64,000 bases of DNA from Amaurobius ferox. Taxonomy: Eukaryota; Arthropoda; Arachnida; Araneae; Amaurobiidae. The notes below the pieces were generated by a model. It made no database searches and was not told the origin of the DNA. It saw only the letters and a program-made list of their open reading frames with translations. How positions within the stretch are numbered: position 1 is the first letter of the stretch; each line of letters starts with the position of its first letter. The stretch covers positions 73,292,684 to 73,356,683 of the forward strand of contig OX578139.1 in the NCBI GenBank assembly GCA_951213105.1, in the 5' to 3' direction. Made by a program: the position numbers and the translations under genes. Positions 1 to 14,812 of the stretch are shown one piece after another.

Positions 1-365
1 AAGACCTTCAATTATATATAAACAAAATCGCGTAATAAATGGATTTTCTCTACGACTTCCTATATAATTGCTGAATAGAAGCTTTAATTTGATCATTTCA
101 CCCCTTAGTATAGCTAATACAACCATGCTTATTTTGCAACGATAATTTTATTATCTAATTGCAGAATAATGTACGATGTGGAAAACGCTAATGCACTTTT
201 TGACACTGCTCAAACACATGGAAATACTCTTCATAAGCTCCATTAGCTTAACAGAATAAATCGGTTGTGCCTGACTTTTCCTACATATTACAATAAATCT
301 ATTTTTACAGTCAAAAATTCATAAATATATGATACATAAGGCTATGATTTGCATGGATATGTTAA
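1..365. other. AT-rich intergenic DNA
   Basis: No reading frame, RNA gene or repeat was recognised before the first HR-C copy. Short A/T runs only. Confidence 0.5.
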
Positions 366-1540
366 CAAGAAACATCAATCATGCATAAAATATTGATTAT
401 GAAACAGTTTCAAATTCAATGCAATTTTATTTAAACATCTCTAAAATACGATAACTTCCTCGGTAATATTTTTAAAATTAACATATATTACAATAATTTA
501 TTATATTTGAAAACTTCATCGAAAACAAAGGAACTTTATTCAAATGACTTCATCGAAATATAAATCGCCTCTATATAAAAGAAGCATTTCTTTCATAAAC
601 TTTTTTCCATTCCTTTCATTCATCACAATACTACAATAATTTATTTTATTTAAAAACTAAAAACCATGGATGTACAAGTAATTTAACTCTATGCTTAAAA
701 CTTCATCGAAAAAATCGTGTGCTTCTCTATGTAAAACAATTAATGTTTCATTCATATCAGCTATATTACAGACTCCATGAGCTAAATAATTTTGCGTTAA
801 AGAAATGCAGCAATTCTTATACAACTCATTCTACATCTTTTGGTATTTACATTCTCCATGAGTGAAAATTAGTTTCGATATAGAAATAATCAGTTTGATG
901 ATCATTTAACATCAAATATATTGTAATTGCGTTGTTTCAGAATGTAGATGCACAGAATTTAAGCAAAAATAAAACGGTTTTAGGATGGATACAACACTCA
1001 ATATGAATTAAAAAGAACTTTAAAAATCACGATTTTGAGACGAGACGGAGGCCATATATCTTTTTGAAGTGGGTCACGTGATCTTTTCATATCATGGTCA
1101 GGTGATCGCTTCATATAAAAGGTGTAATTATTATTTTAATTTTTATTTAAAAAACTACTGAATATATTTCGCTGAATTTTTTTATATATTTCACGGAACA
1201 ATATGAATATTACTTAAAATTTTCGAAGCAATTTGTGAATTTTAAATCCGGTTAAAAAATGTTTGAAAAATTAGGTCCCATAGGGTTCAATGTATTTCAT
1301 TTTTCAACCCGGGTTCAATCCAAAACTAATTAGGTGATATTATTCATTTATATTCCCATAGGTCCCACAGACAGTCTGAATAACATACTAAAATTTCATT
1401 TCGATAAAGTCATTTTTACGGCAGTTATCGTGCTAAAGGACAGACAGACAGACAGACAGAATGAACAAATTTTTTCAACCCGGGTTCAGTCCAAAACTAA
1501 TTGGGTGATATTATTCATTTATATTCCCATAGAATAGCCA
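366..1540 (+). mobile_element. HR-C copy 1, rearranged 3' end
   Basis: This copy starts with the family's 5' palindrome-like segment (ATCAATCATGC...) and runs collinear with the copy that follows to a (CAGA)n tract at about 1439-1460. The normal 3' hairpin is missing. After the CAGA tract the sequence jumps back to the upstream segment beginning CAACCCGGGTTC, so about 64 bases occur on both sides of the tract (about 1303-1362 and 1475-1532). The short frame over the CAGA tract (TDRQTDRQ) is a microsatellite translation, not a gene. Non-autonomous repeat; no protein expected. Confidence 0.7.
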
Positions 1541-1643
1541 TTCTCAATACAACCGTTTCTGCCACAGGCAACGTACCTAAATGTACGAGGAAAGCAAATG
1601 AAAACGAAAATCGAAGTGAAAGTGCAAATTCAGTATAATTTAA

Positions 1644-2940
1644 AACAAGAAAGATCAATCATGCTTAAAGCATTGATTATGAAACACTTTCCAACTTCAA
1701 TGCAATTTTATTTAAACATGTCGAAAATGCAATACATTCCTCGGTAATATTTTAAAACTGCTCACAATACTACATTGATTTATTAGATTTGAAAACTTAA
1801 ACCTTCATCGAAAAAAATGGACTTCATTCAAATGACGGCATTGGAATATAAATTGCCTGGTTTAAACATCTCTAAAATGTGATATATTACTCGGTAAGAA
1901 TTTTAGAATTATCATAATACCACGATAATTTATTATATTTCAAAACTTCATCGAAAACAACTGAAATTCATTCAAATGACGTCATAGAAAAATTAACACG
2001 GCTGGCTCTCTCTAGAAAAGCAGCATTTCATTCATAAATAATTTCCCATTCATGTCATTCATCATAATACAATAATAATTTATTTTATTAAAAAATTAAG
2101 ACCATGGAGCTACAAGTAATTTAACTCTATGCTTAAAACTTCATTGCAAAAAATCGTCCTACTTTCTGTAAAGTCAATGAATATTTCTTTTATATCAGCT
2201 ATACAGACTCCATGAGCTAAATTCTTTACGTTAAAAAAAAAGTAATTCCTATACAACTCATCCTACATACTTTGCTGTTTACATTTTATATAAGTGAAAA
2301 ATAGGCTTCGTTGTAGAAATAATCAAATTTAGATGAGCATTTAAACTCAAATATATTGTAATTGCGTTGTTTTAGTATGTAGAAGCACAGAATTTAAACC
2401 AAAATAAAGTGGTTTTAGGACGGATACAACACTCAATATGAAATAAAAAGAACTTTAAAAATCACGATTTTGAGACGAGATGGATGCCATATATCATTTT
2501 GAAGTGGATCACGTGATACTTTCATATCATGGTCACGTGATCGTTTCATATAAGAGGTGTTATTATTATTTTAATTTTTATTTAAAAAACTACTGAATAT
2601 ATTTCGCTAATTTTTTTTATATATTTTATGGAACAATTTGAATATTACCTACAAATTTCGAAGCAATTTGTGAATTTTAAATCCGCTTAAAAAATGTTTG
2701 AAAAATTAGGTCCCATAGGGCTCAATGCATTTCATTTTTTCAATCCGGGTTCAATCTAAAACTAATCGGGTGATATTATTCATTTATATTCCTAAAGGTC
2801 CTACAGACCGTCTGAACAACATACTAAAATTTCATTTTGATTAAATCATTCTTACGACAGTTATCGTGCTAACGGACAGACAGACAGACAGAATGAATGA
2901 ACAAAGTCATAAACAGTTTTCAACTTTGTTGTAAAGTGTT
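1644..2940 (+). mobile_element. HR-C copy 2, near full length
   Basis: This is the best plus-strand example of HR-C. The 5' end reads AACAAGAAAGATCAATC, followed by a palindrome-like stretch and the subterminal AACACTTTCCAAC. A (CAGA)n tract lies near 2874-2893. The 3' end is a hairpin whose right arm is GTTGTAAAGTGTT; its reverse complement closely matches the 5' subterminal motif. Internally a block starting CTCTAAAATG/ctcggtaatatttt is repeated (about 1720 and 1869). Copies at 26.6 kb and 62.7 kb share the hairpin and CAGA tract. Non-autonomous; mechanism inferred as Helentron-like, not proven. Confidence 0.75.
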
Positions 2941-3018
2941 AATAATTTTGAGTGTTATTTCGTGCAATTAAACTCAATTTAATGAACCATTGAAGAAATA
3001 AAAAAGATTGAAGAAATA

Positions 3019-3067
3019 ATATGAGTCTGGAGGCCAAGTTATATGCTGTCCACGTCAGATCTTTTAG
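3019..3067 (-). mobile_element. HR-B 5'-end fragment
   Basis: On the minus strand the fragment reads like the first ~48 bases of HR-B (GATCTGACGTGGACAGCAT, then a purine-rich stretch ending in CTCATATTA). It is diverged and isolated. It lies just upstream of a nearly complete HR-B copy in the opposite orientation. Confidence 0.45.
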
Positions 3068-3168
3068 AATCATCATGAAAAGCTGACATGAACCCTAACT
3101 AATAATAAACTTTTCCTTCACCTTGTGATTATTTTCAGTTGTTTTCAACTGCATTAGAAAGGCAAAAA

Positions 3169-3925
3169 TCTGATGTGGGCAGCACATGAGTTTCCCTGCA
3201 GACTTATATCCACGTTCTCTTTATTTTAATGAAATTTAATTCACTTTTAATTCAATTTTCGTTCTCATTTGGTCACTGGACTTATTGTCATAGATGGCAT
3301 AGAGAAAAAACGAAAAAACTAAAATATCTCGAGAACGGCTAGTTCTAGTGTAATGGGGTTGGTCTTATTCTTGTTTTCGTTAAAATTACATATAAAACAA
3401 GCATTTAATGCATAAATTTGAGCAAATGCAGTTTTAATTTTAGAATTTGACGATATTTCCAGGCCATTTTGCAAAAAAAAGTAAGATTATTTTTTTCTGA
3501 ATCATACCAAAATCTAATCAGCACCAGATTAACCCACAAGTGACTTATCTACCGAATTTTATCAAATTCGGTCAATTCGTTTTTGAGCTGGAGCGGATAA
3601 AATTTTTGCGGGCCATTTCACAAAAAAAGCAGATTCTGTTATCCAGAATCGTACCCAAAACTAATCAGCACTAGATTCGCTCACAAGGAACTTACCTACC
3701 AAATTTTATGAAATTCAGTTCTTAGTTTCTTAGTTAGAGTGGATACAAAATATGCACAGACAGACAGCCGCACAGACACACACACACACACAGACGTCAC
3801 GCTAAAAATAGTTTTTCCGTATTCTAGAAGTCTGGAAACGTGTAGGTCCGTCGAAAACTCGAGTTGCTATTTTCGTCATGATTCCAATACTTTCCCTATA
3901 CATTACCATATAATGCAGGGAAAGT
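3169..3925 (+). mobile_element. HR-B copy 1
   Basis: The 5' end TCTGATGTGGGCAGCACATG contains the palindrome ATGTG...CACAT. The interior holds TATCTCGAGAACGG and two tandem ~130-bp modules (CAGCACCAGATT... and CAGCACTAGATT..., each followed by a variant of AAATTCGGT). A CAGA/CA tract follows near 3755-3795. The 3' hairpin CTTTCCCTATACATTACCAT is followed by an arm ending GCAGGGAAAGT. Length is about 757 bp, like the copies near 38 kb. No coding capacity. Confidence 0.75.
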
Positions 3926-4750
3926 AAAAATATTAATTGATAATTGCAAAAATATGGAAAACGCAAAAGGAGCGTGGCCACATAATTATTAAAAGCTTAT
4001 ACACACACATAGTGTGATGAAGCCGTTTTCCTTTTGGGCAAACGGTATTAATCTCGGTAATTTTTAGAAGATGAAGATGCTCGCACTTATTCTTTATGAA
4101 ATCTGGCGTATTCCGTTTTCCTCGGTAATAATATTTCACGTTAACTATATTACCGGAAAATATCATAATAATCTCAAGGTGATTACGTAAAATAAGCAAA
4201 CTGGAGTTATATAGAAAATAAGGAAATGGGGATCCGATTCCTTTAGTTCGTTTTTCTTTTATCTGAATTAGATTAATTTGAAAGTGAGAGATTTATTACA
4301 CACTCTCTGTATACCTGATCTTCTTATGGAGTATATTAACTTAAGGAAATTAATTCCCAGTTTAAGGGAAACTTTTAATAAAAGGAAATTTATTTTTGGA
4401 ATTTTTTAATAGTTATCCCAGAAAGAGAAAAAGTGTAAGTTCTTCGGCGCTGAAATTATAGACAAACAAATGGAGGCAAAGCTTGCCAATTCTTTTATAT
4501 AATTAATAACCATTTTACAATTAAATTTTTTTATATATCGCGTTTTTGATTTCTTTTTTATTGCGAGTAGAAATAAAGAGAAATGTTTCATATATGGCTA
4601 TTAGAGGGTGCCATACAGTTGACTGTGCGAAAAGTAGCAGGTACTTAGATCAATCCCACAGTGCTGAATGCCTGACTTTGCTTCTGCAGTCAGTCTTTTC
4701 TTATAATATTGTATAGTAGCAAATCATTGTACATAATTAAAACATATGTT
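3926..4750. other. AT-rich intergenic DNA
   Basis: Short frames occur on the minus strand (3933-4199, 4406-4591), but they have AT-driven composition and no motif I recognise. Nothing else is visible. Confidence 0.4.
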
Positions 4751-4915
4751 ATATCATTGAACACATGTAAAACAGTTCAGTCCATGTCGGCATGCGCAAA
4801 GTACCGGCGCACGTCGGAACGAGTATAAAACGACTTCGAGCAGCGTGGCCAATTGAGGCAGAATTTCGCAATTACTGTGGTACGGGGCGTTGTTAACAAT
4901 AGAAAAGGACGAAAG

Positions 4916-6235
4916 ATGTCGCAAAGATACCAACTGGATATATTTTTGAAGGGACGAATTATTGGAATACTGGAATCCGGTCAATTCCAAACCGAAGTTT
5001 CTCAAATTCTGAATGTGCCGCAATATGTGATCTTTAGACTGTGGTAGAGGTTCGAAATCACTGGCGATGTTACCCGACGACCAGTACCAGGTCTGCCAAG
5101 GGTAACAACCGCTTATCAAGCTCGATATTTGGTGATAACAGCGCGACGTCAGAGGAACCTTTCTGCTAGACAACTGGGTTCAGCCCTGATAGTCGCCACA
5201 GGAGTCACTGTTTCGAGACAACTGCAGACTCAGACACGTTGGTCACTATGCCAGACGACAAGAAGTTTGCTTCCTCCTAACGTCTGCATAGAAACGCGCG
5301 CGTTTACAGTGGAGTTTGGAACATCGGCAGTGGAGTGGACAACACTGGGGCAATGTCATGTTCAGTGACGAGTCCAGGTTTAGCCTGCAAACTGATTTTA
5401 GTCATATCACGATCTGGAGAGAAAGTGTAACGCGTTTCCACGCGGAAAACATCACGGAAAGACATCGTTTTCTATTTGGAAGAGTCATGGTCTGGGCAAG
5501 CATCATGATGGACGGTCGCACAGACCTCCACATCTCTGACACGGGGTCGGTTACCGGTCAAAGATACAGAGACGAAGACTTTGAGCTTACCGTTCGATTT
5601 TTTCGAGGTGCTGTTGATCCTGATTTCATATTCATGGATGATAACGCACCTCCTCACCGTGCAGCCTTGGTCGACGACTTCCTTCAAACTGAAAATATCA
5701 AAGCACATGCAAGGGCCTGCCAACTTTCCTGATCTGAATCTAATAGACCATGTATGGGATATGCTCGGGTGACATCTTTCAGCCCTCCGCTACCCACCAA
5801 GCTCCGTTCCGGGATTAAAAACTACTCTTCGTGAGGCTTGGGACTCTTTGAGCACACAACTCATCCATTGTGTGGTAGTCCTGTTGTTAGCTCGCGGGAA
5901 TTGCACTCGGAAGGCCCAGGTTCGATTGCCTTCGCTGCCAAAACTGCCACCGTGTTCCCGCGGAGTACGATCACGTTAATGTGGGTCCATAAGTCTTTTC
6001 GAGAGGTTAGTGGTAGGGTAAGGAGGGTACGGTCCCTGTGGATGCCTCTCCAACTAGGTTCCGGTCTAAATTGGGTAGCTCTTCTCGGACGTTCAAACAG
6101 TTACCTTACACCTTTCTGGTAGGCCTGGCGGTCTGGGTCTCAACAATAACACATCTCACCTAAACCGTCATCGAAAGTATGGGATATGGTTGTGCAGCAT
6201 GCGTGGCTATCCGAGGTTCCCATACACCGTATTAA
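4916..6235 (+). pseudogene. Tc1-family transposase, dead, split by a SINE
   Basis: The start at 4916 opens MSQRYQLDIFLKGRIIGILE, a Tc1-type N-terminal helix-turn-helix. A TAG stop sits at 5045-5047. The second DNA-binding part (ARRQRNLSARQLG) follows in the same frame. A frameshift near 5270-5316 leads to the catalytic domain: FSDESRF carries the first Asp and FMDDNAPPH the second. Another shift near 5690 leads to FPDLNLIDHVWDMLG, where the usual third catalytic Glu (SPDLNPIE in the family) is Asp. The C-terminus (CVAIRGSHTPY, stop at 6233-6235) lies beyond an inserted SINE at 5867-6148. In Tc1 elements this enzyme cuts and pastes at TA sites. With a stop, two shifts, a changed catalytic residue and an insertion it cannot work. 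I could not locate the terminal inverted repeats. Confidence 0.85.
5867..6148 (+). mobile_element. SINE-C, full-length, tRNA-derived, in Tc1
   Basis: The head has pol III box-A-like (GGTAGTCCTGTTGTTAGCTC) and box-B-like (GGTTCGATTGCC) motifs. The tail ends GGTCTGGGTCTCAACAATAA. It is collinear with the better-preserved copy at 28.5 kb. Imperfect 13-bp flanking duplications (ACACAACTCATCC at 5854-5866; ACACATCTCACCT at 6149-6161, 3 mismatches) mark insertion into the Tc1 C-terminal coding sequence. SINEs of this kind move with a LINE reverse transcriptase. Confidence 0.8.
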
Positions 6236-8110
<1,875 letters not shown>

Positions 8111-8114
8111 TTTA

Positions 8115-8345
8115 ATTTCAGAAATGTTCGAAATGATATCAAGGGGTCGTATTCTCGATGCATAACATACACACACACATGCATACATACACACGGATAG
8201 ATCTAATTTCAAAAGTGTTCGAAATGATGTCAAGCGGTCATATTCTCGATACATAACGTAGTCAGACGCATGCATGCATACACAGATGGATATATTTTCT
8301 AAAGTGTTAGAAATGCTTTCAAGGAGTCTTAAATCTTGCTCCGTC
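8115..8345. repeat. Three diverged ~90-bp tandem units
   Basis: GTTCGAAATGATATCAAGG..., GTTCGAAATGATGTCAAGC... and GTTAGAAATGCTTTCAAGG... recur at about 8125, 8218 and 8307. Each of the first two is followed by a TATTCTCGAT motif and a CACA/GCATGCAT-rich stretch. The unit resembles the sequence just after the CA tract of HR-type repeats, so this may be an expanded 3' end of a related family. Confidence 0.6.
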
Positions 8346-8671
8346 AAAATCTCGAAATCGAAAATTTTCGTGAAAACAATATTTTATGTATACAATCATA
8401 TAAACATGTAAAAGATGTTTTTTTCAGTCGCATGCATATAATTTGTTAGTTATTGATTTTGCATTATGATGAATCGTAAACGGCATTATGCGTTTTGTGC
8501 ATCCTATAGTAAACATCAATTTTACGCATCCAACTTATGCATTGATCTTATGCGTCGACCTTACCCATTAATGCATGTACGTATGTGTACCATTTTGGAA
8601 AGTGTGCAATGAAAACTTTTCCATCAAAGAACTGATAGTGAAAGGTCAAAACCGGCAGCCGAGTAAAAAAA

Positions 8672-9458
8672 TCTGATGTGGGCAACACATGACTTTCCTT
8701 GTATAATGTAATGAATTTACTACTTTTACAGTAAAAAAATAGGTTTTTCTTATAGTAGATACTAATATTCTTTCCAAGATATTGAATTTTCGACAATTAG
8801 TCGTCATTTTCATTGATTTAGCATCATTTTTATCCATTTGGCGAGATTTTCATTAATTTGGCAACAGTTCAAAAAGTCGCCAAGTTGGCGACATTCCGCC
8901 AAATTCGTCGCCAAAATCTCGCCAAGCGTTATGCACTAAGAAAAAAGTTATTCTTACAGCAGATAAATGACTATTGGCGTTCAAATACAAAAGTATTATT
9001 CAAAGTATATATTTTTTCATGAATGGAACGAGCTAGTTCCACGAGAATGATGTCATTCAATTTATCGCATAGTATTACATATGAAAAGTGAACATGTTTC
9101 TCAATAGGAATTTTTTTTATGTGACTTTTTCATAATTTTTTTGAAAAATGTACAATATCTCGAGAACGGTTCATGTTAGCGTTCTAAAATTTATGCCAAT
9201 CTTTTTCTAATGAAAAATTACATAAGAAATGTCTACTTGCGTAACTTTATTAGCGGTTTTGATTTTTTGACGCTTTTTTCAAAATTTCATTCGAAAATTT
9301 AGGGGGGTTCTGAACATTCGATTATGTATAAAAACAATAGGCTTCCAGTGTTTATGGATTGTGATTTTTGTACCAAATTTGGTTCGAATCGATCCATTCG
9401 TTCGTCAGTTATCGTCTCCACAGACTCACTGACACACACACACACACACACACACATA

Positions 9459-9502
<44 letters not shown>

Positions 9503-9627
9503 TCACTTCAAAAATGTTTGATTCGTGATCAGGGATGCTTGAAACGTCGTCTCCCGTCGAAAACTCGAATTCGAATTTTCGACCCCGTCACAATACTTTC
9601 CTTATACATTATGTATATAAGGAAAGT
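8672..9627 (+). mobile_element. HR-A copy 1
   Basis: The 5' end TCTGATGTGGGCAACACATG is followed by the subterminal ACTTTCCTT. The interior has GGCGAC-rich 21-bp-like repeats, TATCTCGAGAACGG (about 9156-9169), a GATCCATTCGTTCGTCAG module and a (CA)n tract (about 9434-9499). The 3' hairpin arms are ACTTTCCTTATACAT and ATGTATATAAGGAAAGT. Length is 956 bp. HTHTHT frames are CA translations. Confidence 0.85.
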
Positions 9628-11424
9628 AACCAGGTATCAGCGTTTAAGTGTAAAGAAGTTCTGTTATTTGATGATGGCCTTTGTATATCAAAGGTTAAAA
9701 TCATTTGAATCACAAACGCAGTAGCATTATAAATTTATCTAAGCTCAGGTGTAGTGAAATATTACGAAAAATTGCAAACTTACAAAAAATTACAACCGTT
9801 ACTATAGTTTGGGCTTAAACGCTCAACAAATAGACTGATTATAATATTATACTTCTTTAATTATTCAGCTATAAATGTAAATCAATAGTTAAGTTGTAGG
9901 TAGAGTATCAATTCAATGACATCATGTTTTCCTTAAAACAACACAATGAGATCAAATTGGATACTTCTAATTGGATATGGTTGTTTCTAATCCCCTCCTC
10001 CTTCACACACACACAAATTTAGTACGTTAACTTCCGCAGTTGGACTCACGAAGCTTACAGTAACTTATAAGATAAGGATGTATGTCCACTTTAATTTACC
10101 GTTATGTTTTTTGTGGGAATTTACACAAGTACTTATTAATAATTAGGACACTAAGTATTAATATTAAAACACACGTCGTAACGTTGATGCGTATTTTACA
10201 CATTAACTAGAATTAAAATTCTGTTATTTTAAATATTAAGAAATATTACATTGATTTATGTAGATCCCGGATTTAAACCTACAGTGAGTTAAAACCTGGA
10301 ATTTCGCCCTTTTAATTTATAATTTAATACCTAAAAATATTCTTTACATTTTCAACTAATTGTTGACCATGTCATGATTATGAAATAGTCGATTCCATGA
10401 TGAGAAAAGCTAGCCTTGTTTCCAAACCATTTTGAAGCAGCCGGGGAATAAATATTTGTTACTAGGTTCTGACCCATATTCTCTACAATGTAACTATCTT
10501 CGCATGAAGTTGCATGAACGAGAATATTAACGCATGGACAAAACCAGTTATGTTTATTAAGAGGAGTGTATACATATATTACAAACATCACTTCAACTAT
10601 AAAAGGCCATATGACTGAGTAAGCGAATGGCAAAGAAGTCATTTCGTTGACTCCTGAGCTTTGATCCATGTGCGTATTTGTAATGAGTAAGCCAGGTCAT
10701 AAACTGTGATTAAAATTTTCTCTGGACTCTCTGGAGTAATAGAGAGGTGTTACGGATAGGAACTTGTACTTTGATTGATGAAATTAAAAAAGCAGCATGA
10801 ATTTTCTTTCTTTTAGAATAAAAGATAATTGCTGCAACAAATTAATAAATAACGTGTTGTCTACCCGGTTGGAGATCGGATATTCTATTCTCTGATGATA
10901 CAGCGGTTAATTATAGTACGTATGTTATTAATAACTTCTTCAAAGAGCTGATAATACAAACTTCAAGTATTTTCTTGAAGAAAATAGTCAAAATCAAAAA
11001 GGGATAATCCAATTGTTTCGAGGATGTTATAAGCTCTCTCCTTTGGGTTAGAAACAGTGTGCTTTTAACAAATATTGAAATACATATAAGACAGTTGTAT
11101 CTCAGAGTTTGTTAAGAGAACATTCTGACCGGAAGAAAATGGCTCATAACACCCTCGAAATAATTGTAGTCATCTTATTTGCTTAAGTCTGTTTTATTCA
11201 AGGAAGTACTAAAGAGTTGTGTTCTCACAAGAATTTTATATTACTGTAAAAGAACTGGTATTGAAAAATTTAATTGCATGCACTGCATGTGTATAAAAAT
11301 TAATATTGCAGCACAAGCAAAATTAGTTACGCTAAATGATAATTCTAAATACGCATTTTCATTTATTCGTCTATAACCTTGTTTTCAAACTTTACAACAC
11401 ACCCGCGTAGTATTTATATAAATC
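9628..11424. other. AT-rich intergenic DNA
   Basis: One 105-codon frame (minus, 10352-10669) stands out for length and slightly higher GC but shows no domain. It is discussed under the rejected items. Otherwise nothing was recognised. Confidence 0.35.
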
Positions 11425-14400
11425 ACTAGCAGCATACCCGTTCTTCGTACGGAGTATATAATATAAAGAAACTTGAAATTCATAATCATGCCCAAATTCT
11501 TATAGTATACTGAATGACATGTTTAATCAAAATATTCTGTTAAAATATTTAATATAATGCTCCTAAAAAGAAGTTTAAGAATCTCTGTTCTCGCTATATA
11601 AAATTATCTTCATGGACATATCTGAAGAATAAAACATCTTGGACCCCTTATGTAAGCAAATATAAAAAAAAAATATGGAATTGAATCAATATATGCAAAA
11701 TAAAAGCGTTAAAATTGTATGGTACCCGTACTAATTATATACGCGAATATTAGAAAATATAACCTGTATTAGTAGATTACATGTATAAATTGAAAATACC
11801 AATAAACCCGTAATCTTTAAATCTGAAGACAGTCATTTATTCCTATATATGTCAAAATTAAAGTGCTAAAATTATATGGGGAGATATACACGTACTACTT
11901 ATAATGTCCGATTATTAGTAGAAGATTACCCGTTTTGCAATATGAGTCTCAAATGTTTTTTGGTAAAATACAACAGACGACGTAATAAATTGAATATATA
12001 ATTAATCCCCTTAATCTTCATACCAGAAGACTGTACTTGATTCCAATATATATGCCAATATATGTCAAAATATATGCCAATATACCTGTACTACTTATAT
12101 TCTCGTAGGTTAGAAGATATACCCGTGCATTCCTAGAAGATTACTCGTACAACGTTCAATATGCGTGTGTCAGCAATTTTTGCCGCAATAAAACAATGGC
12201 GTAATAACTTAAAAATATCAATAATCCCTGAATCAATAATTCCGGAAAATATCAATAATAATAATGTTTAAACCTGAAGAGTATAATTGATATTATCCAG
12301 TCCAAAATGAAATGGCAATGAAATTTATTTTATATACATATCTTCATTATTCAAATCGGAAAGGATTTAATAAAAATCGTCTGCCGCATAAACACATTGG
12401 ATTTAAATCCGTTGCTAAGCGACATGATATCATTTGCTTCAAATAAATTGGTAGAAAAAATATCGTCTAAATAGTTATATTTCTATGGAACATTTGGCGA
12501 CAGTTTCGTCAAATTAGCGACATTTTAAAAAATCGCCAAATTTATCGCCATGTGGGACTGTAGAACTGACAGTTCCACTTTGCGACAAATTGACGAAATA
12601 TCATCACAATACTATCCCCTAACAAAAAACAATTAATATCATTTATGTAGCGCAATTTTACCAATTTCAAGATATTTTTATAGATTTGAAAACATTTTTA
12701 TCAATTTGGTGACATTTTAAAAATTCGCTAAATGTATTACTAAGTAGGATGGTTGGTCTGACAGATAAATGCTAACCAAACATCATTTCAGTACTCTCTT
12801 CTAACAAAACAAAAAAAAATTTCATTGATATGTAGAAGACCCAAGCCACCCGACCAACCCGAAGGTTTATGGCAGCTGTTTGTGTGTCGTTTATATCAAT
12901 TTGGCGACATTTCCGTCAATTTGGCAAAGTTTAAGAAAAGTTGTCAAATTAGCGATATCTCTCCAAATTCGTAGCTTTGAATTTGCAGATCTGAATGAAA
13001 CATTCTTATCCCGTTTCAATATACTAAATGAAAACACTACAATTGTATTAGAAGATATACCCGCTCTACTCTTTTTCTGTTTCAACAATCGGCTATATGA
13101 ATTTATTGGCTAAACACAATATATGAGTTTAGTAGCTAAATACGATATAAGCTTGAAAACTCTTTGCCAAAATAAATGAAATTGATGTACGCAGTCAGCA
13201 ATTAATATAATTAAAAGAAAAATCAAACCGTCCATTCATAAGATATACTTTTATATCCATTTATCCATTTATTTATTATTTAAATCGAAAAAAAAATAAT
13301 AAAAACATTAACAAACACATTTAATTTAATTGCGATGCCGAGCAACATGATATATCCTCCTAAAATGTTAAAATTTATTAACCACTAACAGCACACCCGT
13401 TATTCGTACGGAGTGTATAATTTAAAGAAACTTATAGTTCGCAATCATGTGCAAATTCTGTTAAAATATTAAATTTATTGCTCCTAAAGAGAAGTTTAAG
13501 AATATATGTTCTCACTATGCAAAATTATCTTCACGATCAGATCTGAAGAAAAAAACATACTGCCCCCTTTTGTAAGCAAATTTACAGAAGAAAAAATAGG
13601 AATTGAATGAATATATGCAACCCCGTACTAATTATATTGTCGCAGATCAGAAAATATGCCAATGTGTTAGTAGAAGATTACCCGTATGCGTCTCAAAAAT
13701 ATTTGCCAAAATAAAAGAGATGACGTAATAAATTGAAAACATCAATAATATCCGTACTCTTTATACCAGAAGGTTGTAATTGATTCCAATATATGCCAAT
13801 ATATATCAAAACATATGTCAATATACCTGTACTACTTATATTCTCGTAGATTAAAAGATATACACGTGTATTTGTAGAAGATTCGTACAACATACAATAT
13901 ATGAGTTTAAACAATTTTTGTCATAATAAAATAATTGCATAATAACTTGAAAATATCAATAATCCTTGAATCAATAATCCCCGAAAATATAAATAATAAT
14001 AATTTTTAAACCTGAAGACCGTAATTGATATTATCCAGTCAAAAATGCTATAAGAAAAATCAAATCGTTCTTTTCTAAAATATATTTTTATACCCATTTA
14101 TTTATTATTCAAATCGAAAAAATAATTATTAAAATTAACAGACAGATTTAATTTAATAGCTTTTCTGAGTAACATGATATAAGATAGAATCTTATAACAT
14201 GTTAAATATGTCATGTCTTATAACATAAACTGCGAAATTAAATAACGATTTTGATTTCTCTATACTTCTCATTGTTCCGTAAAAGCTTGTTTTAAATAAA
14301 CCATGAACCATGGAGATAGATTTCCCCTTTAAATCATGTTTCAAACAATTCATGTTTTCAGAAAGTGACTAATTAACGCAAAAAATCTCCCATCAAACTC

Positions 14401-14774
14401 AGAGATTAAATTTTAATTCACTTTCAAACGATTTTCAAGCTTTTCGTTTGGATAAACCACGGAGTTAGGGAGTAGAACTCCCAGGAAAAAGTTCCGTTTT
14501 TCATTAATATCTCGACAACCCCAGGTCTTAGAAACTCGAAACTTGGACAAAATTTATGGGGGATTATTTCAGGGCTATTCACCAAATTTCATTAAATTCG
14601 GTTCAGCCGTTTTTCCGTGATGATGAGACAAACGAAAATTTCGTTTTTTACTAATATCTCGAGAACCACTGGTCGTAGAAACTCAAAACATGGATATAAT
14701 TTTAAGTGGGGCTATTTCTGTGCTACCCACAAAATTTCATCAAATTCGGTTCAGCCGTTCTCCCGTGATGGTGT

Positions 14775-14812
<38 letters not shown>

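Noticed and set aside
8672..9627. HR-A as a simple MITE with terminal inverted repeats
   Set aside because: The 3' end alone forms a hairpin, a conserved 5' segment lies outside the inverted motif, and no consistent target duplication was seen. A MITE remains possible but explains less.
9299..9724. Frames with long HTHTHT runs followed by conserved-looking RDQGCLKR... peptides, repeated at 21.6, 57.6 and 60 kb
   Set aside because: They are the same HR-A 3' segment read in each copy. Frame, start and length change between copies, so there is no sign of protein selection.
10352..10669. 105-codon minus frame with slightly raised GC
   Set aside because: No domain, signal or splice evidence that I can defend. 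Another frame over the same bases also reads plausibly for about 20 residues, so it may be a chance opening or a faint exon relic.
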